A program made the translations under genes and the position numbers. A stretch of DNA of 64,000 nt. Origin: Buttiauxella gaviniae ATCC 51604. GTDB lineage: Bacteria; Pseudomonadota; Gammaproteobacteria; Enterobacterales; Enterobacteriaceae. Shown here one piece after another: positions 8,865-18,542 of this stretch. The notes below the pieces were generated by a model. It was given only the letters and a program-made list of their open reading frames with translations. It was not told the origin of the DNA and did no database searches. Each line of letters begins with the position of its first letter. The stretch's first letter is position 1. The stretch covers positions 50,171-114,170 of the forward strand of contig NZ_LXEP01000021.1 of the NCBI RefSeq assembly GCF_001654835.1, written 5' to 3'.

Positions 8865-10148
8865 TTATCTTCCCAACCACGGTTGTGGATTGACTGCCTG
8901 GCCCTGGCGACGAATTTCGAAATAAAGTGACGGGCGGCCCTGACCACCACTGTTACCCACCAGAGCGATAGCCTGGCCGGCGCGAACTTGTGTTCCAACG
9001 TTAACCAACGCACTTTGGTTGTAACCGTACAAACTCATATCGCCTTTGCCGTGTTCAACTACAACAACGAGGCCGTAACCCTGCAACCAGTCGGCAAGGA
9101 TCACACGCCCATCAGCGATGGCTTTAACTTCAGTGCCTTCACCTGCGGCGATAACAATACCTTTCCAACGTAGCTCACCCTGGAGTTGTTCGCCATAGCG
9201 ATGCAGGATTGAACCGCGTACCGGCCAGAATGCTTGGCCGCGTGGAGCGCCGAGACCACCTGTACGCGAAATCAGTGAGCGTTCGCTTTCTGTTGGTTTG
9301 TAGGTGCTGCCTTTGCTGGTTGCTTCCTTTTGGCGAATTTTAACTTGCTCAGCTTCACGCGCTTCTTTTTCTGCTCTTGCTTTCGCAGCGGCTTCCGCAC
9401 GGGCAATCTGCCCCTGGAGACGCGACTGGTTCTGGCGCATTTCACTCAGCTTTTGCTGATCTTGCTGCAAAGAGGATTCGAGCGTCGACAGTGTTTTCTT
9501 GCGCTCGTTACGCGCGCTTTCAAGCTGAGTTTGCTGAGCTTGTTGTTCGTAAAGCAACGTTTGCTGTTCGGTTTGCTTGGATTCCAGACTCTCTTTTTGC
9601 GTCGCCACTTCCGCTTTGGTTTGCTTCAGCCCTTCAATCGTTTCCTGGCGTGCAGCATTCAGGTAACCAAAGTAAGCCTGTAAACGTTGCCCACGCTGGC
9701 TCTCTTCGCCGCTTAAAATCAGCTGAATACCGGTATGTTGGCCCTGACGGAAAGAAGCATCGAGCTGAGCGGCCAGGTTGCGTTCCTGCGAAGCCTGCTG
9801 CTTTTGCAGTTTCGCGAGTGAAGCATTCATGGTGTCGATTTGGCTGTTGAGTTCGGCAAGCGTGTTTTGCGTGTCGCGCAGCTTGCGGCTGGCTTCGGCA
9901 ATGGCTTTTTCTTGTGCCTGGAGTTGGGCGAGTAATGTTGAACGTTGTTGCTGTTGCTGACGTACCGCACGTTCTTGAGTAGCAATATCCTGCTGGATAG
10001 ATTTTAACTCGGCGCGATCGTCGGCATGGCTGATCATGGGGCATAACAATACGCCAGCGCTTAACACGCTGGCGTACATCACAGGCCTGACTGAAAACAG
10101 TTTCGTTTTCACGGCCCATGTTATTGAAAAAATCGCCTTTCCCCTCAT
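8865..10148 (-). CDS. envC: murein hydrolase activator EnvC
   Basis: EnvC is a periplasmic septal factor recruited by FtsEX that activates the amidases AmiA and AmiB to split daughter-cell peptidoglycan. The protein has an N-terminal signal segment (VMYASVLSAGVLLCPMISHA), a long coiled coil rich in Gln, Glu and Lys over about residues 45-280, and a C-terminal degenerate LytM (peptidase M23) domain ending GQAVNPQPWLGR. As listed it has 427 residues against 419 in E. coli. The start is uncertain: the ATG at 10148 has no purine-rich site upstream, while the codon aligned with the E. coli initiator is ATA at 10124 (ITWAVK against MTRAVK); a GTG at 10115 is a third option. It lies nine bases after gpmI. 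Confidence 0.93.
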   Translation of the reverse strand: MRGKAIFSITWAVKTKLFSVRPVMYASVLSAGVLLCPMISHADDRAELKSIQQDIATQERAVRQQQQQRSTLLAQLQAQEKAIAEASRKLRDTQNTLAELNSQIDTMNASLAKLQKQQASQERNLAAQLDASFRQGQHTGIQLILSGEESQRGQRLQAYFGYLNAARQETIEGLKQTKAEVATQKESLESKQTEQQTLLYEQQAQQTQLESARNERKKTLSTLESSLQQDQQKLSEMRQNQSRLQGQIARAEAAAKARAEKEAREAEQVKIRQKEATSKGSTYKPTESERSLISRTGGLGAPRGQAFWPVRGSILHRYGEQLQGELRWKGIVIAAGEGTEVKAIADGRVILADWLQGYGLVVVVEHGKGDMSLYGYNQSALVNVGTQVRAGQAIALVGNSGGQGRPSLYFEIRRQGQAVNPQPWLGR

Positions 10149-10157
10149 GGGGAGGGA

Positions 10158-11705
10158 TTATTCCACGATGAACAGCGGCTTGCCAGTCATCTCTTGCGGG
10201 ATTTCCATACCCATCAGGCTCAACATAGTCGGTGCGATATCAGAAAGCTTGCCGCCTTCTACCGCTTTCACACTACGATCGCCCACATAAATCAATGGAA
10301 CAGGCAGGCTGGTATGCGCGGTGTGCGCCTGGCCAGTAGCCGGGTCAGCCATCTGCTCTGCGTTACCGTGGTCAGCGGTGATCAGCAACTGCCCACCTAC
10401 GTTTTCAACGGCGGAAACAACCTGAGCAATACACTGGTCCAGCGCTTCGATAGCTGCGATAGCTGCTTCGTAAACACCGGTATGCCCGACCATATCACCA
10501 TTTGGATAGTTACAAATGATGGTGTCGTATTTGCCGCTGTTGATCGCTGCCAGCAGTTTTTCGGTCAGCTCTACAGAACTCATTTCTGGTTGCAGATCGT
10601 AAGTAGCAACTTTCGGGGAGTTAATCAGAATGCGGTCTTCGCCAGCAAATGGTTCTTCAACGCCACCGTTATAGAAGAAGGTAACGTGAGCATATTTTTC
10701 AGTTTCGGAAATACGCAGCTGGGTTTTGTCATGCTTCGCCATCCACTCACCGAAGGTGTTGCTCAGTGAAGCTGGTGGGTAAGCACAAGCGGCTTTGATA
10801 TCCGCTGCATATTCAGTCAGCATCACGAAATCACCGAAGTTAACCACTTTCTTACGGGAAAAACCGTCGAAGTCAGCGTTAACGAAAGTACGGGTGATTT
10901 GACGAGCACGGTCAGCACGGAAGTTCATGAAGATCAGCGCATCGCCATCGTTCATTGCTGCGTCTGCTTCGCCTTCAGCACGAATAACAGTTGGTTTAAC
11001 GAATTCATCGTTCTCATCGCGAGCGTATGCGGCTTCCAGACCCGCAATAGCGGATTCTGCCTGGTATTCGCCTTGAGCCAGAGTCAGCAGGTCGTAAGCC
11101 AGTTCAACGCGATCCCAGCGGTTGTCGCGGTCCATAGCGTAGTAACGGCCAATCAGAGACGCAACGCGGCCTTTGCCCAGTGCGGCAAACTTGTCGGCAA
11201 ACTTCTTCAGAGAGGATTCAGCGCTGCGTGGCGGTGTATCGCGGCCATCCAGGAATGCGTGCAGGTAGATTGCTTCAGCACCTCGTTCAGCAGCCAGCTC
11301 AATCATTGCCAGAATGTGTTCTTCGTGGCTGTGAACGCCACCGGCTGAAGCCAGACCCATTATGTGTACTGCTTTACCAGCAGCAACAGCTTTGTCTACT
11401 GCCGCAGTCAGCGTAGGGTTTGCGAAGAAAGTACGTTCTTTAATTTCAACGTCCAGACGAGTCAAATCCTGGTAAACAATACGGCCTGCGCCGAGGTTTA
11501 CGTGGCCAACTTCGGAGTTACCCATTTGGCCTTCTGGCAGACCGACTTCCAGGCCAGATGCGTTGATCAAAGTATGTGGACGCTGAGCCCACAGGCTATC
11601 CATAACCGGGGTTTTTGCATTCAGAATAGCGTTATCCTGCTGCTCTTCGCGGTGACCATAACCATCAAGAATCACCAGAACCATAGGTTTTTTAGTAACT
11701 GACAT
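10158..11705 (-). CDS. gpmI: 2,3-bisphosphoglycerate-independent phosphoglycerate mutase
   Basis: GpmI interconverts 3- and 2-phosphoglycerate in glycolysis and gluconeogenesis with a manganese-dependent alkaline-phosphatase-type mechanism. Ser64, the phosphorylated nucleophile, sits in [15 protein letters not shown]; metal-binding residues appear in VLVILDGYG near the N-terminus and in [11 protein letters not shown] and [14 protein letters not shown] near the C-terminus. At 515 residues it matches E. coli (514). It heads the gpmI-envC-yibQ operon on the minus strand and is divergent from yibN. Confidence 0.97.
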   Translation of the reverse strand: MSVTKKPMVLVILDGYGHREEQQDNAILNAKTPVMDSLWAQRPHTLINASGLEVGLPEGQMGNSEVGHVNLGAGRIVYQDLTRLDVEIKERTFFANPTLTAAVDKAVAAGKAVHIMGLASAGGVHSHEEHILAMIELAAERGAEAIYLHAFLDGRDTPPRSAESSLKKFADKFAALGKGRVASLIGRYYAMDRDNRWDRVELAYDLLTLAQGEYQAESAIAGLEAAYARDENDEFVKPTVIRAEGEADAAMNDGDALIFMNFRADRARQITRTFVNADFDGFSRKKVVNFGDFVMLTEYAADIKAACAYPPASLSNTFGEWMAKHDKTQLRISETEKYAHVTFFYNGGVEEPFAGEDRILINSPKVATYDLQPEMSSVELTEKLLAAINSGKYDTIICNYPNGDMVGHTGVYEAAIAAIEALDQCIAQVVSAVENVGGQLLITADHGNAEQMADPATGQAHTAHTSLPVPLIYVGDRSVKAVEGGKLSDIAPTMLSLMGMEIPQEMTGKPLFIVE

Positions 11706-11950
11706 TGCGACAACCTCTAAGTCAAAGACAAAATTTGCGTAATTTTACTACAGGCTGCGGGGTAAATAGCCGCAGAAGATCAAAGAAAGAGGCTGGATTG
11801 TGATCGGTTTTACGTCGTTGCGGTAATTTTTTTCGTAACAGTCCGCAGAATCTACATTACCTGGCGCAGACTGGCTGTATTTGGCACAACGCAAATGTAT
11901 ACTCCTCACCTGGTTTTTTCATATTACTTAGTCGGGAGTTACACCCCCCC

Positions 11951-12382
11951 ATGCAAGAAATTATGCAATTCGTGAGTCGCCATCCCATACTTAGTCTGGC
12001 GTGGGTTGGCTTACTGGCCGCCGTACTTTTCATGACCTTTAAAGGTTTGACCTCTAAAGTTAAGGTCATCACCCGTGGTGAAGCAACACGCCTTATCAAC
12101 AAAGAAGACGCCGTTGTCGTCGACGTGCGTTCGCGTGATGATTACCGTAAAGGACATATCGCTAACTCATTGAATGTACTGACCGCTGATATTAAAAGTG
12201 GCAACTTCGGTGAGTTGGAAAAACATAAAGCGCAGCCTGTGATCGTTGTTTGTGGTAATGGTATTTCCTCTCAGGAATCAGCGGCGTTATTGACGAAAGC
12301 TGGTTTTGAAAAGGTGACTTTGCTGAAAGAAGGTATTGCTGGCTGGAGCGGGGAAAACCTGCCATTAGTTCGCGGTAAATAA
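11951..12382 (+). CDS. yibN: YibN, membrane-anchored rhodanese-domain protein
   Basis: A 143-residue protein with one N-terminal membrane helix (about residues 12-30, [19 protein letters not shown]) and a cytoplasmic rhodanese domain. The rhodanese loop is [10 protein letters not shown] with Cys101 as the presumed sulfur-carrying residue; the CH2A-like [18 protein letters not shown] is also present. E. coli YibN has the same length and position; its physiological substrate is not established. It starts the yibN-grxC-secB-gpsA cluster and grxC follows 24 bases later. Confidence 0.92.
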   Translation: MQEIMQFVSRHPILSLAWVGLLAAVLFMTFKGLTSKVKVITRGEATRLINKEDAVVVDVRSRDDYRKGHIANSLNVLTADIKSGNFGELEKHKAQPVIVVCGNGISSQESAALLTKAGFEKVTLLKEGIAGWSGENLPLVRGK

Positions 12383-12406
12383 TGCTACGCACACTGGGGT
12401 AAAACC

Positions 12407-12658
12407 ATGGCGAATATTGAAATCTACACTAAAGCAACCTGTCCATTTTGCCACCGTGCAAAAGACCTGCTGCAAAGCAAAGGGGTCAAGTTTCAGGAAT
12501 TAGCGATTGATGGCGATGCTGTTAAGCGTGAAGAGATGATTAAACGCAGTGGGCGAACCACAGTGCCGCAGATTTTTATTGATGCGCAGCACATTGGTGG
12601 TTGCGATGACTTGTATGCACTCGACGCTCGTGGTGGACTCGATCCTCTGCTGCGCTAG
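12407..12658 (+). CDS. grxC: glutaredoxin 3
   Basis: GrxC is a small glutathione-dependent thiol reductase. The 83-residue thioredoxin-fold protein carries the dithiol active site CPFC (Cys12, Cys15), the TVPQIFID cis-proline motif and the GGCDDLYALD glutathione-binding segment; the length equals E. coli Grx3. It lies between yibN and secB in a conserved cluster, where SecB and Grx3 are co-transcribed in relatives. Confidence 0.97.
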   Translation: MANIEIYTKATCPFCHRAKDLLQSKGVKFQELAIDGDAVKREEMIKRSGRTTVPQIFIDAQHIGGCDDLYALDARGGLDPLLR

Positions 12659-12719
12659 TGCAGTTCCTTTGTCGCTTACTGCCGTTTAAAGGACGTATTA
12701 ATTTTTTAAGGGTTTAACA

Positions 12720-13193
12720 ATGTCAGAACAAAACAACACAGAAATGGCTTTCCAGATTCAGCGTGTCTACACCAAGGACATCTCTTTCGAAGCACCAAAT
12801 GCACCGCACGTATTCCAGAAAGACTGGCAGCCTGAAGTGAAGCTGGATCTCGATACCGCTTCAAGCCAACTGGCAGACGACGTTTATGAAGTTGTGTTGC
12901 GTGTAACCGTGACCGCAACACTGGGCGAAGACACTGCGTTCCTGTGTGAAGTTCAGCAGGCTGGTATCTTCTCCATCGGTGGGATCGAAGGTCCGCAGAT
13001 GGCACATTGCCTGGGTGCGTACTGCCCGAACATTCTGTTCCCTTATGCACGTGAAGCAATCACTAGCCTGGTTTCTCGTGGCACCTTCCCGCAGCTGAAC
13101 CTTGCACCGGTTAACTTCGATGCGCTGTTCATGAGCTACCTGCAGCAGCAATCTGGCGAAGGCGAAGGTGCTGAAAACCATCAGGATGCCTGA
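12720..13193 (+). CDS. secB: protein-export chaperone SecB
   Basis: SecB is the tetrameric cytosolic chaperone that keeps preproteins unfolded and delivers them to SecA. The 157-residue sequence (155 in E. coli) has the conserved N-terminal [19 protein letters not shown] and the [26 protein letters not shown] segment, with the acidic C-terminal tail that contacts SecA. The gene follows grxC by 61 bases, and its TGA stop overlaps the gpsA ATG (TGATG), so gpsA is translationally coupled to secB. Confidence 0.97.
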   Translation: MSEQNNTEMAFQIQRVYTKDISFEAPNAPHVFQKDWQPEVKLDLDTASSQLADDVYEVVLRVTVTATLGEDTAFLCEVQQAGIFSIGGIEGPQMAHCLGAYCPNILFPYAREAITSLVSRGTFPQLNLAPVNFDALFMSYLQQQSGEGEGAENHQDA

Positions 13194-14212
13194 TGAACAG
13201 CCTTAATGCTTCAATGACTGTGATCGGTGCCGGCTCGTACGGCACCGCTCTTGCCATCACCCTGGCGCGTAATGGTCACCACGTTGTACTGTGGGGCCAT
13301 GACCCTAAACACCTTGCTGTATTGCAGGCCGATCGCTGTAATGCCGCATTTCTTCCTGACGTACCTTTCCCTGACACTCTTCACCTTGAAAGCGACTTAG
13401 CGAAAGCTTTGGCGGCCAGCCGTAATATTCTGGTAGTGGTGCCGAGCCATGTATTTGGCGAAGTGCTGCGTCAAATTAAACCGCTGATGCGTGCAGATGC
13501 TCGTATCGTCTGGGCGACTAAAGGTCTGGAAGCGGAAACCGGTCGTCTGTTGCAAGACGTGGCGCGTGAAGCGTTAGGGGATGATATTCCTCTGGCGGTG
13601 ATTTCCGGCCCTACGTTTGCCAAAGAGCTGGCAGCTGGTTTACCAACGGCAATTGCTCTCGCGGCAACTGACGAAACTTTCGCTCAGGATCTCCAGCAAT
13701 TGCTGCACTGCGGCAAAAGCTTCCGTGTTTACAGCAACCCGGATTTCATCGGCGTGCAGTTGGGCGGTGCGGTGAAGAACGTGATTGCGATTGGTGCGGG
13801 TATGTCTGACGGTATTGGCTTCGGTGCGAATGCTCGTACGGCTCTAATCACTCGCGGCCTTGCGGAAATGACACGTCTTGGCACTGCTTTAGGCGCTGAC
13901 CCTGAAACGTTCATGGGAATGGCTGGCCTGGGCGACCTGGTATTGACGTGTACCGATAACCAATCTCGTAACCGTCGCTTCGGCATGGCGCTGGGGCAGG
14001 GTGCGGATGTGGATTCGGCGCAGCAGAAAATTGGCCAGGTGGTTGAAGGTTACCGTAATACCAAAGAAGTTCGGGAGTTGGCGGCGCGTTTTGGCGTTGA
14101 AATGCCAATAACCGAGGAAATTTATCAGGTATTGTATTGCGGAAAAAACGCGCGCGAGGCAGCATTGACTTTGCTTGGTCGTACTCGCAAGGATGAGCGG
14201 AGCGGTAGTTAA
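13193..14212 (+). CDS. gpsA: sn-glycerol-3-phosphate dehydrogenase [NAD(P)+]
   Basis: GpsA reduces dihydroxyacetone phosphate to sn-glycerol-3-phosphate for phospholipid synthesis. The 339-residue protein (same as E. coli) has the N-terminal dinucleotide-binding [10 protein letters not shown], the [13 protein letters not shown] segment, the catalytic [13 protein letters not shown] with its lysine, and the substrate-binding [14 protein letters not shown]. Its start shares one base with the secB stop. Its TAA stop overlaps the left terminus of an ERIC element, which fills most of the spacer before cysE. Confidence 0.97.
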   Translation: MNSLNASMTVIGAGSYGTALAITLARNGHHVVLWGHDPKHLAVLQADRCNAAFLPDVPFPDTLHLESDLAKALAASRNILVVVPSHVFGEVLRQIKPLMRADARIVWATKGLEAETGRLLQDVAREALGDDIPLAVISGPTFAKELAAGLPTAIALAATDETFAQDLQQLLHCGKSFRVYSNPDFIGVQLGGAVKNVIAIGAGMSDGIGFGANARTALITRGLAEMTRLGTALGADPETFMGMAGLGDLVLTCTDNQSRNRRFGMALGQGADVDSAQQKIGQVVEGYRNTKEVRELAARFGVEMPITEEIYQVLYCGKNAREAALTLLGRTRKDERSGS

Positions 14213-14335
14213 TACCTTCATACTTCAAGCTGCATCTTTATTGGCTGCGAGAACTCACCCGAATCACTTTCTTATGTAAGCTCATCGGGACTCGTTCTCT
14301 TGCCGCCGCGATGCAACTCGAATTATTTTGGGTAT
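14211..14335 (+). repeat. ERIC element 1 (gpsA-cysE)
   Basis: An imperfect palindrome of about 125 bases with the ERIC layout: AATACC left end followed by TCATACTTCAAGC, the core inverted repeat around CACTTTCTTATGTAAGCTC, then ATGCAACTCGAATTATTTTG and right end GGGTAT. Its left terminus overlaps the gpsA stop codon. Confidence 0.9.
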
Positions 14336-14373
14336 CACTACAATTGATGGAACAACACAACCGCAATAACTGA

Positions 14374-14406
14374 AGCGTTCCGGTACTTTGTGCCGGGCGC
14401 TGTTTT
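14374..14406 (+). terminator. terminator-like hairpin just before cysE
   Basis: AGCG plus CCGGTAC pair with GTGCCGG plus CGCT around TTT, followed by a five-T run. It ends about 18 bases before the cysE ATG, so it can either terminate the secB-gpsA transcript or attenuate read-through into cysE. Confidence 0.5.
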
Positions 14407-14423
14407 TCTGTCTGGAGAGATCA

Positions 14424-15245
14424 ATGTCGTCTGAAGAACTGGATCTGGTGTGGAACAACATTAAAGCCGAAGCACGAGCGCTTGCCGATTGTGAACCAAT
14501 GTTGGCCAGTTTTTACCACGCAACTCTCCTCAAGCACGAAAACCTCGGCAGCGCGCTGAGCTACATGCTCGCCAATAAGCTAGCCTCCCCGATTATGCCT
14601 GCCATTGCGATTCGTGAAGTTGTCGAAGAGGCATACGCGGCAGAACCACAAATGATTGCTTCCGCTGCCTGCGATATTCAGGCAGTGCGCACCCGTGACC
14701 CGGCAGTCGATAAATATTCCACTCCGCTGTTATACCTGAAAGGTTTTCATGCTTTGCAGTCCTACCGTATCGGCCATTGGCTGTGGAAAGAGGGACGCAG
14801 GGCTCTGGCGATATTCCTGCAAAATCAGGTTTCGGTTTCATTTCAGGTAGATATTCATCCGGCGGCGAAAATTGGCTGTGGGATCATGCTCGATCACGCA
14901 ACCGGCATTGTGATCGGTGAAACCGCTATCGTTGAAAACGATGTGTCGATTTTGCAGTCTGTTACCCTGGGCGGTACGGGCAAAACCAGCGGCGACCGCC
15001 ACCCGAAAATTCGTGAAGGCGTGATGATTGGTGCCGGGGCGAAAATCCTCGGCAACATTGAAATTGGGCGTGGGGCAAAAATTGGCGCAGGCTCTGTAGT
15101 GTTACAGCCAGTGCCGCCTCATACCACGGCGGCTGGCGTTCCTGCGCGAATTGTTGGCAAGCCTGAAAGCGATATGCCTGCCATTGATATGGATCAGCAC
15201 TTTAACGGTGCTAACAATGGTTTCGAATACGGCGACGGAATCTAG
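14424..15245 (+). CDS. cysE: serine acetyltransferase
   Basis: CysE acetylates L-serine with acetyl-CoA to O-acetylserine, the first step of cysteine synthesis, and is feedback-inhibited by cysteine. Starting at the ATG at 14424 (after GGAGAG) gives 273 residues, the E. coli length. The C-terminal half is a left-handed beta-helix of hexapeptide repeats (from about residue 140), with the catalytic-site segment [14 protein letters not shown] and the [14 protein letters not shown] loop. The C-terminus ends in Ile, as required for binding cysteine synthase CysK in relatives. The TAG stop overlaps the trmL stop on the other strand. Confidence 0.97.
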   Translation: MSSEELDLVWNNIKAEARALADCEPMLASFYHATLLKHENLGSALSYMLANKLASPIMPAIAIREVVEEAYAAEPQMIASAACDIQAVRTRDPAVDKYSTPLLYLKGFHALQSYRIGHWLWKEGRRALAIFLQNQVSVSFQVDIHPAAKIGCGIMLDHATGIVIGETAIVENDVSILQSVTLGGTGKTSGDRHPKIREGVMIGAGAKILGNIEIGRGAKIGAGSVVLQPVPPHTTAAGVPARIVGKPESDMPAIDMDQHFNGANNGFEYGDGI

Positions 15246-15715
15246 CTTCTCAGCACGGCGCCGGGGTAACCAAGCTGGCGCCACGCTTCATACACCACCA
15301 CCGATACTGCATTCGATAAATTCATGCTGCGGCTGTCCGGCATCATCGGAATACGGATTTTTTGCTCAGCAGGCAAAGCATCAAGAATCGTTGCTGGCAG
15401 GCCGCGTGTTTCCGGGCCAAACACCAAATAATCCCCATCCTGATAGCTTACTGCGCTGTGCGCAGGCGTACCCTTTGTGGTTAATGCAAAAATTCGCTGT
15501 GGGTTTTCCGCCGCTAAAAATGCGTCATAGTTGTGATGGCGATTCACGGCTGCAAACTCATGATAATCCAGACCAGCACGGCGCAGTCGCTTATCGTCCC
15601 AGCCAAAGCCTGTCGGCTCGATGATATGCAGCCGGAAGCCGGTATTGGCGCATAGACGAATAATATTCCCGGTATTGGGTGGGATTTCTGGTTCAAACAA
15701 AACGATATTTAGCAT
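15242..15715 (-). CDS. trmL: tRNA (cytidine(34)/uridine(34)-2'-O)-methyltransferase
   Basis: TrmL (YibK) methylates the 2'-OH of the wobble nucleotide 34 in tRNA-Leu isoacceptors using S-adenosylmethionine. It is a minimal SPOUT methyltransferase of 157 residues, as in E. coli. The knotted C-terminal region is visible in [39 protein letters not shown], and the N-terminal strand is [25 protein letters not shown]. It is convergent with cysE, sharing a palindromic CTAG that holds both stop codons. Beyond its start lies cpxA, an adjacency not found in E. coli. Confidence 0.97.
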   Translation of the reverse strand: MLNIVLFEPEIPPNTGNIIRLCANTGFRLHIIEPTGFGWDDKRLRRAGLDYHEFAAVNRHHNYDAFLAAENPQRIFALTTKGTPAHSAVSYQDGDYLVFGPETRGLPATILDALPAEQKIRIPMMPDSRSMNLSNAVSVVVYEAWRQLGYPGAVLRS

Positions 15716-15762
15716 ACTGCCCCCATAAGACCTGGCGCGCAGAATATCAATTTATGGCAGGA

Positions 15763-15789
15763 AGGAAAACAGGCCCCGAAGGACCTGTT
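15763..15789 (-). terminator. cpxA terminator
   Basis: AACAGG(C)CC and GG(A)CCTGTT form a nine-position stem with one mismatch around a CGAA loop. On the minus strand it is followed by TTTT, fitting termination of cpxRA transcripts just after the cpxA stop. Confidence 0.65.
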
Positions 15790-15804
15790 CTTTATGGCGA
15801 AAAA

Positions 15805-17175
15805 TTAACGATGATAAAGCGGCAGCCAAAGCACTAACCGCAATCCGCCCAACGGGCTGTCATCGGCTTTCACCCAGCCACGATGTTGCTGAACGGCAGT
15901 TTCGACAATCGCTAACCCCAGACCGGTACCACCAGATTCACGATCGCGCGCTTCATCTGTGCGGTAGAAAGGACGGAATATTTGTTCACGATCTTCCGGG
16001 CTCACGCCTGGGCCATCATCATCTACCGTGACAGTAATGCCTTGATTATCCACGGAGAAATTAACGGCAATTTTCGTGTGCGAATAACGTAATGCATTAC
16101 GGACAATATTTTCCAGCGCACTTTCCAGTGAGTTCGGGTTGCCGTACATCAGCCACGGGCCAGGCGGGTAGGTCACTTCCAGTGATTTACCCATTTGCTC
16201 CGCTTCGAAAGCCGCGTTATCCAGCACTTCAGACCAGATCTGATTGGCTTTCATTGTCTCACTCGCCAGCGCATTTTTTTGCTGATTGCGGGACATCACT
16301 AACAGGTCGTTGATCATACCGTCCAGACGCTGAGCTTCGGTTTCGATACGCTCCAGTTCTTTGCTTTCACCGGTTTTACGTCGCAGCAATGCTGTGCCTA
16401 ATTGCAGGCGCGTCAATGGGGTACGCAATTCGTGAGAGATATCGGACAACAGCCGTTGCTGGCTTGTCATCATTCTTTCCAGCGCGGTAATCATCTGGTT
16501 AAAGCTGGCGCCGGCTGCGAGAAATTCTTGCGGCCCGGATTCGAGTTCAGGGTGCTGGCGCAAATTCCCCTGGGCTACTTCATCCGCAGCATTTTTCAAC
16601 TTGCGCGCTGGTTTTGCCAGGCTCCACGCCAGCCATAATAGCAGCGGTGAACTGACCAGCATTGTGACGATGAGTAACAGTAAAGGTCTATCAAACAGCA
16701 GGTTAATAAAATCAGATTGGGAGTTACTTGCAGGGCGAATCAGGTAGAGCTGGTAGTTATCTTCGCCATCTCGTACGGAGAATGGCCCTACTAATTCGAC
16801 ACGACCATATTTTTTCTTTTGCGGATGATCCGAGTTATCGGACTGGCCGATAAAGTTACGAATGATCTGCATTTCATTGCGCTGGGCGCCAATCACTCGC
16901 CCTTCGCTGGTCACAAGTAATAAACGCTGCCCCGGTGGTGCCCATTTATCAATGGCCCGGAACAAACGACGCCACCACATCAGGTCGTTGGGTGGATCGT
17001 TTTCAAGTTCCGCTTCGACATGCTGTTCAATCATGATGCCTTGACGTTGCTCATTCTCCATCAATTCGGTCATTTGACGCGAATCCAGTTTAGGCAGCAT
17101 CAGCACTAGCATCAGCACTAACGCCAACGTCAACCAGAAGATGGCAAAAATACGCGCGGTAAGGCTACTTATCAT
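15805..17175 (-). CDS. cpxA: envelope-stress sensor histidine kinase CpxA
   Basis: CpxA senses misfolded envelope proteins and phosphorylates or dephosphorylates CpxR. The 456-residue protein has an N-terminal membrane helix (about 8-28), a periplasmic domain, a second helix (about 162-182, PLLLLIVTMLVSSPLLLWLAW), a HAMP linker, the H-box SDISHELRTPLTRLQ with the phospho-accepting histidine near residue 248, and ATPase N and G boxes (ENIVRNALRYS, DDGPGV, GTGLGLAIVE). Its start overlaps the cpxR stop by four bases. Length equals E. coli within one residue. Confidence 0.97.
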   Translation of the reverse strand: MISSLTARIFAIFWLTLALVLMLVLMLPKLDSRQMTELMENEQRQGIMIEQHVEAELENDPPNDLMWWRRLFRAIDKWAPPGQRLLLVTSEGRVIGAQRNEMQIIRNFIGQSDNSDHPQKKKYGRVELVGPFSVRDGEDNYQLYLIRPASNSQSDFINLLFDRPLLLLIVTMLVSSPLLLWLAWSLAKPARKLKNAADEVAQGNLRQHPELESGPQEFLAAGASFNQMITALERMMTSQQRLLSDISHELRTPLTRLQLGTALLRRKTGESKELERIETEAQRLDGMINDLLVMSRNQQKNALASETMKANQIWSEVLDNAAFEAEQMGKSLEVTYPPGPWLMYGNPNSLESALENIVRNALRYSHTKIAVNFSVDNQGITVTVDDDGPGVSPEDREQIFRPFYRTDEARDRESGGTGLGLAIVETAVQQHRGWVKADDSPLGGLRLVLWLPLYHR

Positions 17176-17870
17176 GAAGCAGACACCATCAGGTAGCCGC
17201 GGCCACGTAATGTTTTAAACCACGGATGCCCATCTTTACGGTCCGGCAATTTACGACGCAAATTGGAAATATGCATGTCGATTGCGCGGTCAAAAGGTGT
17301 CAGGCGTTTACCCAGAACTTCCTGGCTTAAATGTTCGCGTGAAACCACCTGGCCCAGATGCTGTGCCAGCAAGTAGAGCAGGGTGAATTCGGTACCGGTC
17401 AAATCCAGCGCTTGCCCATCAAAGCTTGCTTCCTGACGTCCAGGATTCAGGCTTAAACCGTCGACTTCGACAGTCGGTGAGCCACTGTCACTGTTTTGTT
17501 GCTGCTCGCTCCAGTGTGAACGACGCAAAATAGCGCGTATACGGGCCACCAGTTCACGATCGTTGAATGGTTTAGGCAGATAGTCATCTGCACCGAGTTC
17601 AAGGCCCAGCACGCGATCGAGCTCACTTCCTCGCGCTGTTAGCATAATGACTGGGGTCTGGTGTGATTGACGCAACTCTTTCAACGTATCAATGCCATTT
17701 TTCTTCGGCATCATCACGTCGAGCAATAAAAGGTCAATGGTGTCATCAAGGAGCTCCAACGCTTGTTCGCCGTCGTGGGCAACAATTACGTTAAAACCTT
17801 CCATGTCGAGCAGTTCCTTTAACAGGGAAGTAAGCTCTCGGTCATCATCAACTAGCAGAATTTTATTCAT
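17172..17870 (-). CDS. cpxR: envelope-stress response regulator CpxR
   Basis: CpxR is the OmpR-family transcription factor of the Cpx system. The 232-residue protein has a receiver domain with the phosphorylated Asp51 (LLLLDVMMP), acidic residues Asp8-10 and the switch lysine in LPKPFNDREL, then a winged-helix DNA-binding domain (ISNLRRKL, TLRGRGYLM). It overlaps cpxA and is divergent from cpxP; a perfect CpxR box stands in the 150-base spacer, so both sides can be autoregulated. Confidence 0.97.
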   Translation of the reverse strand: MNKILLVDDDRELTSLLKELLDMEGFNVIVAHDGEQALELLDDTIDLLLLDVMMPKKNGIDTLKELRQSHQTPVIMLTARGSELDRVLGLELGADDYLPKPFNDRELVARIRAILRRSHWSEQQQNSDSGSPTVEVDGLSLNPGRQEASFDGQALDLTGTEFTLLYLLAQHLGQVVSREHLSQEVLGKRLTPFDRAIDMHISNLRRKLPDRKDGHPWFKTLRGRGYLMVSAS

Positions 17871-17925
17871 TGTTAAATTACCTCCGAGGCAGAAATTACG
17901 TCATCAAGGCGAGCTAATCTATGAC

Positions 17926-17940
17926 TTTACGTTGTTTTAC
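17926..17940 (-). promoter_or_regulatory. CpxR box between cpxR and cpxP
   Basis: On the minus strand the 15-mer GTAAAACAACGTAAA is an exact GTAAA-N5-GTAAA CpxR-P binding site. It lies 55 bases upstream of cpxR and about 80 bases upstream of cpxP, as in E. coli. Confidence 0.93.
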
Positions 17941-18020
17941 ACCCCCTGACGCTAGTTTGCAGCGGGAATCGTAGACTGAATCTCGTTGAATCGCAGCACA
18001 GATGATATCAGGAGCAAGTG

Positions 18021-18533
18021 ATGCGCAATGTTACCGCTGCCGTCATGGCCTCTACATTGACTCTGGTAACCTTGGCTTGCCAGGCCAGAGACTTACCGGC
18101 CAGCGATAACTGGTACCAGGGCGGTGAAGGTTTAGTAAAGCGTAATCACCTTCAGAGCCATATGTTCGATGGGATAAACCTTACCGAACAACAGCGCCAA
18201 CAAATGCGCGATCTAATGCAACGAGCACGGCATGATAGCCCACCCGTGAATGTAAGCGAAATGGAGACCATGCATAATCTGGTCACCGCAGATAATTTTG
18301 ATGAAACGGCAGTGCGTGTCCAGGCTGAAAAAATGGCACAAGAACAAGTGGCTCGCCAAGTTGAAATGGCGAAAGTACGCAACCAAATGTACCGCTTGTT
18401 AAGTCCTGAGCAACAGGCCGTTTTAAATGACAAACACCAACAGCGCATGGATCAATTCCGTGAACTGGCGGACCTGCAACAGATGTCTTCGATGCAGGCA
18501 CTGAGTAATAGCAGTAAGCATAGTAACCAGTAA
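18021..18533 (+). CDS. cpxP: periplasmic Cpx-pathway inhibitor CpxP
   Basis: CpxP is a small periplasmic adaptor that binds CpxA to hold the pathway off and delivers misfolded pilins to DegP. The 170-residue protein begins with a signal peptide ([20 protein letters not shown], cleavage near QA-RD) and shows the two LTxxQ-type motifs of the family, [14 protein letters not shown] and [16 protein letters not shown], which shape the hooked helical hairpin. The ATG at 18021 is preceded by AGGAGCA; a GTG one codon earlier is possible. The mature N-terminal region differs from E. coli. Its 3' UTR encodes CpxQ. Confidence 0.95.
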   Translation: MRNVTAAVMASTLTLVTLACQARDLPASDNWYQGGEGLVKRNHLQSHMFDGINLTEQQRQQMRDLMQRARHDSPPVNVSEMETMHNLVTADNFDETAVRVQAEKMAQEQVARQVEMAKVRNQMYRLLSPEQQAVLNDKHQQRMDQFRELADLQQMSSMQALSNSSKHSNQ

Positions 18534-18542
18534 CAAACCCTG

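Noticed and set aside
9634..10119. 161-codon open frame overlapping envC in another frame
   Set aside because: Alternative frame of the repetitive coiled-coil coding region; no ribosome binding site and no homology.
15768..15789. AACAGGCCCCGAAGGACCTGTT considered as a relative of the hairpin module
   Set aside because: A single stem followed by T on the minus strand; it is explained as the cpxA terminator.
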